A stretch of 64,000 nt of DNA from NCBI GenBank assembly GCA_963617485.1, contig CAVEPA010000006.1, positions 62,001 through 126,000 on the forward strand, given 5' to 3'. This stretch comes from UBA1757 sp963617485. GTDB lineage: Bacteria > Bacteroidota > Bacteroidia > Bacteroidales > UBA1402. Below, piece by piece: positions 35,601 through 42,285 of this stretch; position 1 is the stretch's first letter, and every line of letters starts with the position of its first letter. The position numbers and the translations under genes are program-made. The notes beneath the pieces are model-generated. The model made no database searches, was not told where the DNA came from, and saw only the letters and a list, made by a program, of their open reading frames with translations.

Positions 35601-36386
35601 GATGAAGTAGCAGGCCTTGTTGCTGTAATGATTGAGCTCGCGCGTATACATTTTGCGAGCACTATTATAAACCCAGCTTTGCAGGCCGTTGGCATAGAAA
35701 AGGATGTAACGGTCCTTGTCATTGCGATACATGGCCACCGGTGGCAGGTCGTCGTAATAAATGCGCGAAGCATCGGAAAAGTCCTCGGCTAAAAGGTGCC
35801 CGCCGTAGCCGTAAATTTGAGCCTTGGCCGGGTCGATGCCCATTTTTTTCAGCTGGTCGTAAGTGATGCGGTAGACACCATTCTCCGTGACACTAAGCTT
35901 GCGCCAGCTACCTTGGCTCAGAACCGAGTTTGCCGCATAGCGCGAAGCGTCGTTGGCGGGGGTCGCGCTTCGCAGCGAAGCGAAACTGGCCCGGCAGGCG
36001 TAGTTGTCTTCTTGCAGCACCCGATCTTGGTCGTACTGTGGTTTCCAGTCGAAACCGGTCAAGCGGTAGTAATGGCCCCGTCTGTAGATAAAGGGATAAA
36101 AGCTGACACTCCATTGCGGCTGTTTGCGGTAAAAGCCACGGCTTATCTGTAGCTGCAGACTGTCGCAGAGCTGAAGAGCCTGCAATGCTGGCAGCATAGC
36201 ACGGAGTTCGTCGCCCTCAATTTTCTCAAAAACAGGAAAACGGATACTGACACCGCACAGATGGCTCTCGCCCTGAAATACCTCATGGTAGGGAGCCACG
36301 GCCAGTCTGTCGTCCCAAGGCAGCTCTACGGCTGAGGCTGCCAGACAGACCGTCAACAGACTAAGGAGTGACAGTATCTTGTTCAT
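32619..36386 (-). CDS. porU: Type IX secretion system sortase PorU
   Basis: Gingipain-like C25 cysteine peptidase on the cell surface that removes the C-terminal signal of T9SS cargo and attaches it to anionic LPS. The 1255-residue precursor has a signal peptide (ILSLLSLLTVCLAASAVELP), the catalytic dyad His768 in LNYSGHGSTTSW and Cys801 in WVTATCDFSRYDD, and a C-terminal CTD-like domain (LSVYDLSGRLQW to FSRKIMLCR). It precedes porV. Two perfect inverted repeats lie in the coding sequence (34861-34892, 35966-35982). Likely the head part of a long minus-strand operon starting at rex. Confidence 0.95.
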   Translation of the reverse strand: MNKILSLLSLLTVCLAASAVELPWDDRLAVAPYHEVFQGESHLCGVSIRFPVFEKIEGDELRAMLPALQALQLCDSLQLQISRGFYRKQPQWSVSFYPFIYRRGHYYRLTGFDWKPQYDQDRVLQEDNYACRASFASLRSATPANDASRYAANSVLSQGSWRKLSVTENGVYRITYDQLKKMGIDPAKAQIYGYGGHLLAEDFSDASRIYYDDLPPVAMYRNDKDRYILFYANGLQSWVYNSARKMYTRELNHYSNKACYFITESGGQEQLLMQEAPAITASVTASSRCYTDFILHETDRVNLGNTGRECFGESFVSNSRQSFSFDLGDYALDTNSQVLIEFVARNSVISTLQAYMNGESLGRTTFSAISASDSHQYGYMGNIRTDFKPQDTKLDIILNYLNGGQTPVAANLDKITLNVRKPLQGGAQPVLLFRDPTTVAAGACVEYHIAGVSENHIVLDLSDAQHPAIVPVQRQGDSLSFRALAGELKEYALVNLKASLPSPKDEGKLAAQNLHGLGSQDLVILTHSDFLEEAETLAQAHRDYSNLRCTVVDAQLVFNEFSSGTPDATAYRRFMKMFYDRATSEEDQPKLLLLFGDGVYDNRLITTTFSYSGSQSARLLTFQSEESLAGTRSYVSDDYFAMLDDTEGANLERDVMDIGVGRFPVRNKAEAQIAINKSINYIKNKDHGPWKNTVCFLADDGDNNTHITHADALADLVGGKNPEFIVNKIYVDAYNRENSASGEKVPDANRRLDQLLTSGLLMLNYSGHGSTTSWTAEGLLSITDIKEMKNTRLPLWVTATCDFSRYDDSESSGGELVFLNENGGAIAMVTTTRVVYSGPNFNLNKAFINQVFSKENGRRLSLGETLCRTKQSSTLYNDRNKLNFALIGDPALKLSFPEYRIRITAIDSIEIDPTHPRSLKALSHVSMQGEILDTEGQLAQDFDGIVYPSVFDSEETAHTLGNGGNEVFSYQERNKTLYSGKASVKQGKFHFDFILPKDLSYSNKSGLVNLYAYSDNTNIEAQGLFDGFLLGGSDETAARDSLGPGIRLFLNDTLFVNGGKCNTKPTLIAILEDVNGLNTSGNSIGHDLMLTIDGKDKYNLNSYYESDIDSYACGRLSYNLPELEEGKHTLTLKAWDMQNNSSEQSLSFTVVKGYRSRIFDLLFHQDQESAYFEFTHDRPQVWIEATLSVYDLSGRLQWQEQVSMLNKDNLSEKIEWNYVGSNGRPLANGLYICRLNIRSNDNEEAVFSRKIMLCR
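34861..34892. repeat. 32-bp intragenic inverted repeat in porU
   Basis: Perfect 12-bp arms (34861-34872 and 34881-34892) around an 8-nt loop, in the region coding for SLPSPKDEGKLA. No T-tract on either strand. Confidence 0.88.
35966..35982. repeat. 17-bp intragenic inverted repeat in porU
   Basis: Perfect 8-bp arms (35966-35973, 35975-35982) around a single A. Confidence 0.75.
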
Positions 36387-36402
36387 GGTAATCTATTTCA
36401 TC

Positions 36403-37011
36403 TCACTTAATGCGCAAAGAAAGCAGTTTGCGTTCGCCCACATAGGCCTCCAGCGTGTCGTTGATGGACAGCGGACCCACGCCTGGCGGTGTCCCGGTAA
36501 AGATGAGGTCGCCGGTCTTGAGTGTAAAGAACCGGCTCGCGTAAGCCACCAGGCAGTCGATGCCGAAAATCATGTCGCCCGTATAGCCTTCCTGCCGCCT
36601 TTCTCCGTTGATATCGAGATGAAAGTGCAGGTCTTGCAGGTTGAAACAGTCTTTGGCCAAAAACTTTCCCACGATGGCCGACTGGTCGAAGGCCTTGCTG
36701 GTAGTCCAGGGTAGACCTTGGCTGCGGGCCCGATTCTGCAGGTCGCGGGCCGTCATGTCCAGCCCCAGCGTGAACTCATCGTAATAACGGTGAGCAAATT
36801 TTTCCGCGATATTCTTGCCCAGTTTGGAAATCTTCACCACCAGCTCGGTTTCGTAATGTATCTCCTGCGAGAAATCCGGCAGAAAAAAGGGGTTCTTGTC
36901 GGTGGCATAGGCCGAATCCGGCTTGATGAAAAGCACCGGTTCCTGTGGCACCTCGGCATGCAGCTCAACGCAATGCGGGCGATAATTCATGCCCACGCAG
37001 ATTATCTTCAT
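36403..37011 (-). CDS. Fumarylacetoacetate hydrolase (FAH) family protein
   Basis: A 202-residue single-domain FAH-fold enzyme. Visible features: the N-terminal IICVGMNYRPHC, KPDSAYATDKNPFFLP, the metal-binding glutamates in IHYETELVVKISK, and the closing GDLIFTGTPPGVGPLSINDTLEA, which is the strongest family signature. Small FAH proteins include acylpyruvases and oxaloacetate decarboxylases or tautomerases; which one cannot be fixed here. It starts 1 bp after the rex stop and ends 16 bp before porU, so it belongs to the rex-led run. Confidence 0.9.
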   Translation of the reverse strand: MKIICVGMNYRPHCVELHAEVPQEPVLFIKPDSAYATDKNPFFLPDFSQEIHYETELVVKISKLGKNIAEKFAHRYYDEFTLGLDMTARDLQNRARSQGLPWTTSKAFDQSAIVGKFLAKDCFNLQDLHFHLDINGERRQEGYTGDMIFGIDCLVAYASRFFTLKTGDLIFTGTPPGVGPLSINDTLEAYVGERKLLSLRIK

Positions 37012-37012
37012 C

Positions 37013-37642
37013 TTATCTGTTCTCTAAACGGTTGTACATCACGGCCAAATGCGCGTAGATGGAGGTGTTTTGCACCACGATATTATCGCCCACCCTGATG
37101 CGGAAAGGCGTGAAATTCCAAATGGTGCCGATGCCTTGAGCGGTGATGTAGTCGGTGACGGCCTGTGCCTTGTTGACGGGCACTGTCAGGATGCCGATTT
37201 CCACTTCATCCTGTTTGAGATGCTCGGCCAGCGTATCCATATGGTAGACATTCACGCCGTTAATCTGCGTGTTTACAACTTCGGGCTTCACATCGAAGCC
37301 GGCCACGATTTCCAGTCCGTATTGGCGCAGACCTTTGTCGAGCAGCAAGGATGTCCCCAAATAACCTGTTCCGAAAATGTAGGCTTTATGTATGCGGTTG
37401 AATCCAAGGAAGTTCTCCAGAACGACTATCAGCTTGCTGACATCATAACCGATGCGTGTCTTGCCACTTATCTTAATGAAAGACAAGTCTTTGGCAATTT
37501 GTGGTGCGCTGATATCGAGCGCCTGGGCTATCTGGGTGGACGAAATGTACACCTGTCCTTCGTTGGCCACTATCTTCAGATAGGCCAGATACCAAGGCAA
37601 ACGTCTGAGCGTAGGTTCCGGAATTTTTTCGTCGTCAATCAT
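37013..37642 (-). CDS. rex: Redox-sensing transcriptional repressor Rex
   Basis: Dimeric repressor that binds DNA when NAD+/NADH is high and lets go when NADH rises, controlling fermentation and respiration genes. The 209-residue protein has an N-terminal winged helix (YISSTQIAQALDISAPQIAKDLSFI), the Rossmann motif IFGTGYLGTSLL near residue 84, FDVKPEV, and the C-terminal NFTPFRIRVGDNIVVQNTSI. First gene of the run rex-FAH-porU-porV. The best promoter box (37666-37673) has one mismatch. No palindromic Rex operator was recognised in the short intergenic region. Confidence 0.94.
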   Translation of the reverse strand: MIDDEKIPEPTLRRLPWYLAYLKIVANEGQVYISSTQIAQALDISAPQIAKDLSFIKISGKTRIGYDVSKLIVVLENFLGFNRIHKAYIFGTGYLGTSLLLDKGLRQYGLEIVAGFDVKPEVVNTQINGVNVYHMDTLAEHLKQDEVEIGILTVPVNKAQAVTDYITAQGIGTIWNFTPFRIRVGDNIVVQNTSIYAHLAVMYNRLENR

Positions 37643-37665
37643 CGGTTCATTATTACTAGCGACTG

Positions 37666-37673
37666 CGAAGATA
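37666..37673 (-). promoter_or_regulatory. Possible rex promoter -7 box
   Basis: The minus strand reads TATCTTCG, seven of eight positions of TAnnTTTG, 24 bp before the rex ATG; divergent from 37687-37694. Confidence 0.35.
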
Positions 37674-37686
37674 ATGCAAATAATTG

Positions 37687-37694
37687 TACTTTTG
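37687..37694 (+). promoter_or_regulatory. Promoter -7 box of SUI1-like gene
   Basis: TACTTTTG, a full TAnnTTTG match, 35 bp before the ATG at 37729. Confidence 0.55.
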
Positions 37695-37728
37695 TCAGAT
37701 ATTTCAACGATTACTCTTTAGAAAGAAG

Positions 37729-38058
37729 ATGGACTGGAAGGAACAATTGGCCGCCATGGCCTCTCCTCAAGACACTGCCGAAACTCCTCTCAAGCCAGTT
37801 GCAGACAAACCCGCCAAGACAGCTGCGCAGACCCTGTATATCCGTTACGAAAAGCGTAATGGCAAGCCCGCTACCATCATCAGCGAAATCGATTTGCCGC
37901 AAAACGACATCAAGGATTTGGCCAAACGCATCAAACAAAGTCTGGGCATCGGCGGCTCGTCCAAAGACGATGAGATATTGCTGCAGGGCGATGTCCGCGC
38001 CAAAGTATCGGCTTTCCTTCGTGCCGAAGGCTATCGCCTGAAGGGTGAAGTCAAGTAA
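37729..38058 (+). CDS. SUI1/YciH-like translation initiation factor
   Basis: A 109-residue protein with an N-terminal flexible part (residues 1-40, alanine and proline rich) and a C-terminal SUI1/eIF1-like domain: YIRYEKRNGKPATIISEI, LAKRIKQSLGIGGSSKDDEI, LLQGDVRAKVSAFL. Bacterial YciH relatives bind the small subunit and affect start-codon choice, but their role in Bacteroidota is unproven. Monocistronic; convergent with tsf, with two hairpins between the stops (38091-38120, 38134-38152). Confidence 0.9.
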   Translation: MDWKEQLAAMASPQDTAETPLKPVADKPAKTAAQTLYIRYEKRNGKPATIISEIDLPQNDIKDLAKRIKQSLGIGGSSKDDEILLQGDVRAKVSAFLRAEGYRLKGEVK

Positions 38059-38090
38059 GCGGCTTCCAAATAATCTGTAAAAATAACAAA

Positions 38091-38120
38091 CGGGGAGAAA
38101 AACTAGCTGTTCTCTCCCCG
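38091..38120. terminator. Hairpin between SUI1-like gene and tsf
   Basis: Perfect 8-bp G-C-rich arms (38091-38098, 38113-38120) with a 14-nt loop. No strong T-tract on the plus strand; on the minus strand it is followed by TTTGTTATTTTT, so it could terminate tsf. Confidence 0.5.
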
Positions 38121-38133
38121 CCTGTATGATGGT

Positions 38134-38152
38134 AAACCGCTCAAGGCGGTTT
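38134..38152. terminator. Second hairpin beyond tsf
   Basis: Perfect 7-bp arms (38134-38140, 38146-38152) with a 5-nt loop, 10 bp past the tsf stop. Acts with the neighbouring hairpin, perhaps as an RNA 3' end stabiliser. Confidence 0.4.
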
Positions 38153-38162
38153 GTCTACGAAA

Positions 38163-39161
38163 CTACTCTTGATTCAAGGTGAAGTACTTGAAGGCCGTGC
38201 AGGAAATGTGCTTCTGAGCCAATACTTCCTTAACGGTAGCTTTGCCGTTGTTTTCGCCACCGCCTTCGTATTTCTGCTCCAGCAGGGTGCATTCCTTGTA
38301 GAACTTGGCCATACGTCCGGCTGCGATATTCTGAATCATCTGCTCGGGCAAGTTGTTGGCCTTTTCAGCGGAAACTTTAGCCTTGATTTCGCGAGCGGTA
38401 GCAGCTTGTTCGGGCGTAATCCAACCCTTGGCCATGTTCGATTCGATATGGTCGTCGCTGTCGACGTGGGCGGGATTGATGCCGGCTTTCTTGATAGCGG
38501 CTTCAACAGCCTTGGCAACCTGTTCGGCTTTGGTCTTTTCGATGGCGACTGCCAATTCCTTGTCCTTTACATCCTGAGCAATGCCATTGGCATCCAAAGC
38601 GATAGGAGCCATAGCGGCGATGTGCATAGCAACACCGTGGATGGTTTCGTAATCGGCATCAGCTTCGGCGAAAGCGACGATGGTAGCCAGCTTGTTGCCC
38701 GGATGAATGTAGGAAGTAACCGTGCCACCCTTAACGAAAGAGTACTCGGCCAATTCCATCTTTTCGCCCGTAACACCGCTGCGTTCGGTAATGCGTTCGG
38801 CCACGCTCAGACCGTTCATATCCAAGGCCAGCAGGGCTTCCTTGCTTTCGGGCTGCTTTGCCAAAGCCAAATCCAGTACAGACTTGGTCAAGCCGACGAA
38901 ATCGGCATTCTTGGCAACGAAGTCGGTTTCGCAAGCCACAGCCACGATAGCGGCAAAGTCGTTGTTTACACCAGCCAAAACACAACCTTCAGAAGCGTCG
39001 CGGTCGCTACGTTTTGCGGCAATAGCCTGACCTCTCTTGCGAATCAGCTCAATTGCCTTTTCCATATCGTTGTTGGCTTCGTTCAATGCATTTTTGCAAT
39101 CCATCATACCAGCACCGGTCATTTTGCGCAGATGCTGGATATCTGCCATAGTAACTGCCAT
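38163..39161 (-). CDS. tsf: Elongation factor Ts
   Basis: Guanine nucleotide exchange factor for EF-Tu. The 332 residues begin MAVTMADIQHLRKMTGAGMM, the standard Bacteroidota start, and have the N-terminal UBA-like region and the TDFVAKN signature (CETDFVAKNADF, about residue 77). The length is close to other Bacteroidota EF-Ts. Last gene of the rplM-rpsI-rpsB-tsf run, 26 bp after rpsB. Confidence 0.97.
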   Translation of the reverse strand: MAVTMADIQHLRKMTGAGMMDCKNALNEANNDMEKAIELIRKRGQAIAAKRSDRDASEGCVLAGVNNDFAAIVAVACETDFVAKNADFVGLTKSVLDLALAKQPESKEALLALDMNGLSVAERITERSGVTGEKMELAEYSFVKGGTVTSYIHPGNKLATIVAFAEADADYETIHGVAMHIAAMAPIALDANGIAQDVKDKELAVAIEKTKAEQVAKAVEAAIKKAGINPAHVDSDDHIESNMAKGWITPEQAATAREIKAKVSAEKANNLPEQMIQNIAAGRMAKFYKECTLLEQKYEGGGENNGKATVKEVLAQKHISCTAFKYFTLNQE

Positions 39162-39187
39162 AGTGTCAATGTGTTTTGAGGTTAAAC

Positions 39188-40039
39188 TTATTCTGCGTCT
39201 TTTTCTTCGGCTGCTTCTACCTCTGCCTCTTCCTGAGCGGGCTTTTCAGCTGCGTCTTCAGGACGTCTGCGGCTGCGCTGACGGCGTTCCTTCTTGGGTT
39301 CGTCTTCAGACTGAGCTTGAGCGGCGGCTGCATCGGCATCGGCCTTCTCAATCTTGCGCTCTTCCAAACCTTCGTTGATGGCTGCGCAGATGGCATCCAA
39401 AACAACTTCGATAGACTTGGTGGCGTCGTCGTTGGCGGGGATAACGTAGTCGATGTTCTTGGGATCCGAGTTGGTATCAACCATGGCGAATACGGGAATA
39501 CCCAGACGGTTGGCTTCGTGAACGGCGATAGCTTCCTTCAATACGTCAACTACGAACAGAGCTGAGGGCAGACGGTTCAAGTCGGCGATACTGCCAAGGT
39601 TCTTCTCCAGACGGGCGCGCTGACGCGAAATCTGCAGACGTTCTCTCTTGGAAAGGTTCTTGAAGGTGCCGTCGGCTTCCATCTTGTCGATGGTGGCCAT
39701 CTTCTTCACGGCCTTGCGGATGGTGGGGAAGTTGGTCAACATACCGCCGGGCCAGCGTTCGATAACGTAAGGCATACCGACAGAAGTGGCTTTCTCGGCC
39801 AAAACGTCCTTAGCCTGCTTTTTGGTGGCAACGAAAAGAACTTTCTTGCCGGCTTTGGCAATATTCTTCATAGCCTCTGCAGCCTCGTCGATGCTGGCGA
39901 TGGTCTTGTTCAAGTCTATGATATGGATGCCATTGCGTTCCATGAAGATATAAGGAGCCATGGCGGGATTCCATTTTCTCTTGAGGTGTCCGAAATGTAC
40001 GCCGGCTTCCAGTAATTGATCAAAATTTGTTCTTGACAT
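39188..40039 (-). CDS. rpsB: 30S ribosomal protein S2
   Basis: Small-subunit protein S2, 283 residues. N-terminus MSRTNFDQLLEAGVHFGHLK and the signatures RNGIHIIDLNKT and RWPGGMLTNFPTI are diagnostic. The C-terminal 50 residues are a charged, glutamate/alanine/arginine-rich extension, usual in Bacteroidota. Preceded by a 150-bp leader that contains two perfect hairpins and may carry S2 autoregulation. Confidence 0.97.
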   Translation of the reverse strand: MSRTNFDQLLEAGVHFGHLKRKWNPAMAPYIFMERNGIHIIDLNKTIASIDEAAEAMKNIAKAGKKVLFVATKKQAKDVLAEKATSVGMPYVIERWPGGMLTNFPTIRKAVKKMATIDKMEADGTFKNLSKRERLQISRQRARLEKNLGSIADLNRLPSALFVVDVLKEAIAVHEANRLGIPVFAMVDTNSDPKNIDYVIPANDDATKSIEVVLDAICAAINEGLEERKIEKADADAAAAQAQSEDEPKKERRQRSRRRPEDAAEKPAQEEAEVEAAEEKDAE

Positions 40040-40095
40040 AATGCTTGTATTTATTCGTTTACATTCTTTTGGGGCTCATTCAACACCCGGGTAGC

Positions 40096-40137
40096 TCCTG
40101 ACAATTGCAGGAAGTCCCGCATGTTTAGATACTAAAC
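40096..40137 (-). promoter_or_regulatory. Candidate structured leader of rpsB
   Basis: In the 150-bp rpsI-rpsB gap two perfect hairpins follow each other: 40123-40128 with 40132-40137 (6 bp) and 40096-40100 with 40108-40112 (5 bp), the second preceding a CCCGGG element. In E. coli the rpsB leader is controlled by S2; the same here is inference. Confidence 0.35.
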
Positions 40138-40189
40138 GTCTCTATTTTATGAGCAGTGTGTTGATAAGTTTCTTAAGCAGCAATAAAGC

Positions 40190-40576
40190 TTAACGCTTGC
40201 TGAACTGGAAACGTCTACGAGCTTTCGGACGACCCGGTTTCTTGCGTTCAACGATACGTGAGTCACGCGTCATGAAGCCTTCAGCACGGAGAGCCGACTT
40301 GTCTTCAGGATTAATCTTGACCAATGCACGGGCGATACCCAAACGGGCTGCCTCAGCCTGACCATTGAAACCGCCACCGTTCAAATTGATGTTGATGTCG
40401 TATTTTTCAACAACACCCAATTTGTTGAGGGGCTGCAGTACAACGTATTGCAACAGGGGAGAGGGGAAATAAACCTTCAAATCTCTCTTGTTGATGGTGA
40501 TGTTGCCTTTACCTTCGTTGATGAAAACGCGAGCTACTGCTGCTTTTCTTCTACCTACTGCATTTACTACTTCCAT
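40190..40576 (-). CDS. rpsI: 30S ribosomal protein S9
   Basis: Small-subunit protein S9, 128 residues. N-terminus MEVVNAVGRRKAAVARVFI, then GGGFNGQAEAARLGIARAL and the conserved C-terminal tail RKKPGRPKARRRFQFSKR that reaches the P site. It starts 2 bp after rplM; the pair rplM-rpsI is conserved in nearly all bacteria. Confidence 0.98.
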   Translation of the reverse strand: MEVVNAVGRRKAAVARVFINEGKGNITINKRDLKVYFPSPLLQYVVLQPLNKLGVVEKYDININLNGGGFNGQAEAARLGIARALVKINPEDKSALRAEGFMTRDSRIVERKKPGRPKARRRFQFSKR

Positions 40577-40578
40577 AA

Positions 40579-41034
40579 TTAGCTGAGTTTGTTGAGGTCA
40601 ATAACTTTAGGATTTTGTGCCTGATGGGGATGTTCGCTACCTACATACACATACATGTTGTTGATGATAGCTTCGCCCAAATGGTTCTTAGGAAGCATGC
40701 CTTTGACAACTTTACGGTAAAGGTCTTCGGGATTTTTGGCCAACATACGGGCCGGGGTGGTTTCGCGCTGGCCACCAGGATAACCGGTGTGTCTCAGATA
40801 AACGCGATCGTTCCATTTCGAACCGGTAAGTTTAGCTTTCTCGGCGTTGATGATGATGACGTTGTCACCGCAATCAGCGTTGGGAGTAAAGCTGGGTTTG
40901 TACTTACCTCTCAGCAACTTGGCCACTTTCGTCCCCAAACGACCGAGCACCTGATCGGTTGCATCAACTACAACCCATTCTTTTTGTGCTGTTGCCTTGT
41001 TCACAGAAATGGTTTTGTAACTCAAACTGTCCAC
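40579..41034 (-). CDS. rplM: 50S ribosomal protein L13
   Basis: Large-subunit protein L13, 151 residues. Diagnostic segments: WVVVDATDQVLGRLGTKVAK, the YKPSFTPNADCGDNVIIINA block, VYLRHTGYPGG and KGMLPKN. First gene of the rplM-rpsI-rpsB-tsf run. A promoter box lies 81 bp upstream and the leader folds into a two-part hairpin (41074-41110), probably an L13 autoregulatory site. Confidence 0.98.
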   Translation of the reverse strand: MDSLSYKTISVNKATAQKEWVVVDATDQVLGRLGTKVAKLLRGKYKPSFTPNADCGDNVIIINAEKAKLTGSKWNDRVYLRHTGYPGGQRETTPARMLAKNPEDLYRKVVKGMLPKNHLGEAIINNMYVYVGSEHPHQAQNPKVIDLNKLS

Positions 41035-41073
41035 TGCTTTTAAGTTTAAATTGTTAATATAAAATGATTCAGT

Positions 41074-41110
41074 CCAATAGGGGACTCTTTTTTCAAGAGT
41101 CCAGAATTGG
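41074..41110 (-). promoter_or_regulatory. Structured leader of rplM (probable L13 leader)
   Basis: Two nested stems on the minus strand: outer CCAAT/ATTGG (plus 41106-41110 with 41074-41078) and inner 8-bp GGACTCTT/AAGAGTCC, separated by a symmetrical 3-nt internal loop. It lies between the inferred transcription start and the rplM ATG. I recall an L13 leader class described in Bacteroidia; membership is not tested here. Confidence 0.5.
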
Positions 41111-41114
41111 GCTG

Positions 41115-41122
41115 CAAAAGTA
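41115..41122 (-). promoter_or_regulatory. rplM operon promoter -7 box
   Basis: The minus strand reads TACTTTTG, a full TAnnTTTG match. The inferred start lies right at the base of the leader structure 41074-41110. Confidence 0.6.
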
Positions 41123-41159
41123 CGGATAAATTCTTAATAGACAATAGCTGTTGACGAAT

Positions 41160-42278
41160 TTATTTGTCTTGGCTTTGATCGAGCGTGTGCAGGGCAAAGG
41201 CGTAAGCCCCGATGGAGGTGGCTTTGCTCGTTCCCAGTTTCGAGAAGACCAGCCCCAGCCGCTTGACAGGGTCGAAGTCAACGGTGCGCTGGCTGCCCGG
41301 TACGGGCAGCCGCTTGGTCTTCACCTGACAGAAAGCCTGCAGGCCGGCCTCGTCGTCGAGCAGGTACACCTTCGATTCCAAGCGGTCTTTGCGGCGTCCC
41401 TCCAAATCGCTCATGTTTTGGCCGTTGAGCTCTTCGAGCATGGCCGGGAGAAAGAATTCCTTGCTGCCGCAAAGTCCGCCGCCCAGCACAATAAGTCCGT
41501 CGAGCAGGGTGCTGGCCTGGGCAATGGCATCGCCGGCAATCTCGCCGAACTCGGAGAACGACTTGAGAGCGGCCTCGCGACTGCCGTTTGCTTCACCCTT
41601 GGCGATACGGTAAATGTCGTAAGGTGTCAAATCGCGGCTGTCATCGCAGTGTTCGTGGTACACCCTTTTGACGGCCCTAATGCTGACTCCGTCCTCTACG
41701 ATGATATCCCTATAGTACTTGTGACGCAACATGATGATTTCGCCGGCACTGCTGTTGTCGCCGATGTAAAGCTCGTGGTTGCGGGTGATGCCGCAGCCTA
41801 GACCTGTACCGAAGGTGAAACCTATCAGGTTGTGGAACTGTTTTTGGCAACCCAGGGCGGACAGCTTGGCATTCACTTGCGGCAGGGCACCGGCGATACA
41901 TTCGCCATAAGTAAAGAGGTCGGCATCGTTGTTGATGAAAACGGGCAGATGGAACTGCTCTTCCAGATAGGCCTTCAAGGGAACGCCGCCGCGAAAGGCC
42001 GGCAGGTTGTTCAAATCCATGATGATGCCGTTCTGGAAATCTGCCGGGCCGGGAAAAGCAAAGCTGATGGCAACGGCCGTCTCGCCGGCGGCTTGCAGCT
42101 CGCCGGCGAGACGACGGAACCCTTCGCTCAGCGTGGCCAAGCAAAGTTCGAGATTATCGGCGTGCGAGGGCAGGGTAAAGGCGGGCAAAACTTCTTCGTA
42201 GCCGCGTATGGCGGAGAACACGAAATTCGTGCCGCCTGCGTCGAGGGTCATCACCACTCGTTTGTCGTTTTTGTACAT
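41160..42278 (-). CDS. ROK family sugar kinase (glucokinase-like)
   Basis: A 372-residue ASKHA-fold protein. I start at MYKNDKRVVMTLDAGGTNFV (42278). The ATP phosphate-binding motif LDAGGTNFVFS is at residue 12, followed by SFAFPGPAD, the sugar-binding NNDADLF, and FTFGTGLGCGI; the second phosphate motif is LIVLGGGLCG. The usual ROK zinc cluster (CxCGxxGC) is absent, so zinc dependence is doubtful. Kinase on glucose or an N-acyl hexosamine is likely. Two perfect inverted repeats lie in the gene (41291-41311, 42079-42112). It starts 7 bp after the CotH gene stop and may be co-transcribed with it. Confidence 0.85.
   Translation of the reverse strand: MYKNDKRVVMTLDAGGTNFVFSAIRGYEEVLPAFTLPSHADNLELCLATLSEGFRRLAGELQAAGETAVAISFAFPGPADFQNGIIMDLNNLPAFRGGVPLKAYLEEQFHLPVFINNDADLFTYGECIAGALPQVNAKLSALGCQKQFHNLIGFTFGTGLGCGITRNHELYIGDNSSAGEIIMLRHKYYRDIIVEDGVSIRAVKRVYHEHCDDSRDLTPYDIYRIAKGEANGSREAALKSFSEFGEIAGDAIAQASTLLDGLIVLGGGLCGSKEFFLPAMLEELNGQNMSDLEGRRKDRLESKVYLLDDEAGLQAFCQVKTKRLPVPGSQRTVDFDPVKRLGLVFSKLGTSKATSIGAYAFALHTLDQSQDK
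41291..41311. repeat. 21-bp intragenic inverted repeat in ROK gene
   Basis: Perfect 9-bp arms (41291-41299, 41303-41311) around GTA, coding for the LPVPGS segment. Confidence 0.8.
42079..42112. repeat. 34-bp intragenic inverted repeat in ROK gene
   Basis: Perfect 12-bp arms (42079-42090 and 42101-42112) around a 10-nt loop, coding for the AGELQAAGET segment. No T-tract follows. Confidence 0.88.
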
Positions 42279-42285
42279 AGGCGTA

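Noticed and set aside
37643..37728. Rex operator in the rex/SUI1 intergenic region
   Set aside because: No TTGTGA-type inverted repeat is present.
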